DNA of 6,774 nt, taken from positions 1-6,774 of the forward strand of contig CANGGA010000057.1 in assembly GCA_947453285.1 (NCBI GenBank). Direction: 5' to 3'. Below are positions 5,872-6,774 of the stretch, in pieces. Source of the stretch: Microbacteriaceae bacterium. Lineage in GTDB: Bacteria; Actinomycetota; Actinomycetes; Actinomycetales; Microbacteriaceae. The translations under genes and the position numbers were made by a program. The notes below the pieces were generated by a model. It searched no databases and had not been told where the DNA came from. It saw only the letters and a list, made by a program, of their open reading frames with translations. Positions within the stretch are counted from its first letter, which is position 1, and every line of letters starts with the position of its first letter.

Positions 5872-6774
5872 CTAACTTTGGGTTGGGCCGGCGAGCCGGT
5901 CGACATCGCCAAGAATCGCTTCGAACTCTTCGGTTGACATCAAACTCAATTCGATCACGACCTCGCGCACGGTCTTGTTCTCTGCCTGCGCGCGTTTAGC
6001 CACGAGCGTTGCGTTTTCATAGCCAAGCATCGGCGAAAGCGCGGTGACTAATCCGATTGAGTTTTCAACACTCAAACGCAACTTTTCTTCGTTAGCTGTA
6101 ATGCCAGAAATGCACTTGTCTGCAAGCGTGTAGCAAGCCTGTCGTAGCTGAGTGATGCCCATCATCAAAGCGCGACACATAATCGGCTCGAAGGCGTTGA
6201 GCTGCAGCTGCCCGGCCTCGGCGGCCATGGTCACGGTGAGGTCATAGCCGATTACCGCGAAGGCAACCTGGTTCACGACCTCAGGAATAACCGGGTTTAC
6301 CTTGCCAGGCATGATCGAAGAACCGGCCTGCATCGGCGGAAGGTTGATTTCACCGAAGCCGGCTCGAGGCCCGCTAGATAACAGGCGCAAATCATTGGAG
6401 GTCTTCGAAAGTTTCACGGCCACACGCTTCAGAACTCCAGAGACCATTACGAATACGCCAGCATCCTGTGTTGCTTCAACCATATCTGCCGCGCTAATGA
6501 ATTCGATTTTGGTTAGTTCGCTTAGGCGCTCTGTCACGGCAGAGACATAACCAGCTGGAGCATTGAGCTGTGTTCCGATAGCCGTACCGCCCAAGTTGAT
6601 TTCGCAAAGCAATGGAATTAGCTCGCGCAAACGCTGCTCGTCTTCCATCGTCATTCGAGCGAAGGCTGCGAACTCTTGCCCGAGAGTCATCGGCACCGCA
6701 TCTTGCAACTGGGTGCGACCCATTTTGATTACTTCACGAAACTCGGTTGCCTTTTTTGCAAACTCGTTGCGCAG
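5872..6774 (-). CDS. aspA: Aspartate ammonia-lyase, C-terminal 300 residues (5' end off window)
   Basis: This cytoplasmic aspartase reversibly splits L-aspartate into fumarate and ammonia, and belongs to the fumarase/aspartase superfamily. The frame stays open to the right edge (LRNEFAKKATEFREVIK precedes MGRTQLQDAV), so the ATG at 6723 is internal. About 170-190 N-terminal residues are missing, judged from the E. coli protein of about 478. GRTQLQDAVPMTLGQEF is the aspartase form of the motif; fumarase C has GRTHLQDATP instead. The catalytic loop GSSIMPGKVNP is present, with the base serine at codon 6321-6319, followed by EVVNQVAF and MAAEAGQLQLN, again matching AspA. The C-terminal helical domain (SGITANEEKLR, SVENSIGLVTALSPMLGYENA, REVVIELSLMS) is complete. 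Fumarase is the main alternative but is disfavoured by these residues. The promoter is not in the window. Confidence 0.93.
   Translation of the reverse strand: MRNEFAKKATEFREVIKMGRTQLQDAVPMTLGQEFAAFARMTMEDEQRLRELIPLLCEINLGGTAIGTQLNAPAGYVSAVTERLSELTKIEFISAADMVEATQDAGVFVMVSGVLKRVAVKLSKTSNDLRLLSSGPRAGFGEINLPPMQAGSSIMPGKVNPVIPEVVNQVAFAVIGYDLTVTMAAEAGQLQLNAFEPIMCRALMMGITQLRQACYTLADKCISGITANEEKLRLSVENSIGLVTALSPMLGYENATLVAKRAQAENKTVREVVIELSLMSTEEFEAILGDVDRLAGPTQS

Noticed and set aside
5888..5899. CCGG-CGAG-CCGG hairpin near the end of aspA as a terminator
   Set aside because: The stem is only 4 bp, lies inside coding sequence, and is not followed by a T-run in either direction.
6721..6723. ATG as the start of aspA
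   Set aside because: The reading frame is open to the window edge with aspartase-like sequence (EFREVIKMGRTQLQDA). The ATG is internal.
1..6774. Mobile element, CRISPR array, tRNA/rRNA or toxin-antitoxin module
   Set aside because: No transposase or integrase motifs, no repeated spacers, no tRNA-like folds and no small paired ORFs were seen. Coding genes fill nearly the whole window.

Overview
The window is ordinary chromosomal DNA with a moderately high GC content (mid-50s % by eye). It is densely packed with metabolic and cell-envelope genes. I see no mobile element, CRISPR array, RNA gene or phage gene. The protein types, the short gaps, a TTG start with a strong Shine-Dalgarno site and a probable leaderless gene all suggest an actinobacterium. 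A small-genome, moderate-GC lineage such as the freshwater Microbacteriaceae is a guess, not something the sequence proves.

Layout. Positions 1-1653 (+) hold the 3' end of galT followed directly by complete galK, two steps of the Leloir galactose pathway. Positions 1663-5149 (-) hold a probable three-gene operon read from right to left: a D-Ala-D-Ala carboxypeptidase of the S13/PBP4 family (dacB-like), nicotinamidase (pncA), and a succinate-semialdehyde dehydrogenase (gabD-like). The gaps are 16 and 39 bases. Positions 5150-5238 are a divergent promoter region. Positions 5239-5868 (+) encode a secreted, membrane-anchored CopC-domain copper protein. Positions 5872-6774 (-) are the C-terminal two thirds of aspartate ammonia-lyase (aspA), whose 5' end lies beyond the right edge.

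How the genes relate. galT and galK act in sequence: galactokinase makes galactose-1-phosphate and GalT exchanges it with UDP-glucose. The minus-strand operon mixes peptidoglycan remodelling, NAD salvage and the last step of GABA/succinate-semialdehyde degradation. Its only visible biochemical link is that the dehydrogenase probably uses NAD and PncA feeds NAD resynthesis. aspA supplies fumarate and ammonia from aspartate. CopC has no CopD or copper regulator beside it here.

The non-coding signal most worth checking is the 89-base region between dacB and copC. It contains a perfect 6-3-6 inverted repeat over the likely dacB -10 box, a second 5-5-5 inverted repeat, and a -10 box placed for leaderless transcription of copC. 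At protein level, the notable points are a GalT without the usual second metal-site histidines, a GabD without the second redox-switch cysteine, and possible disulfides in DacB and CopC. I did not find a previously undescribed system.
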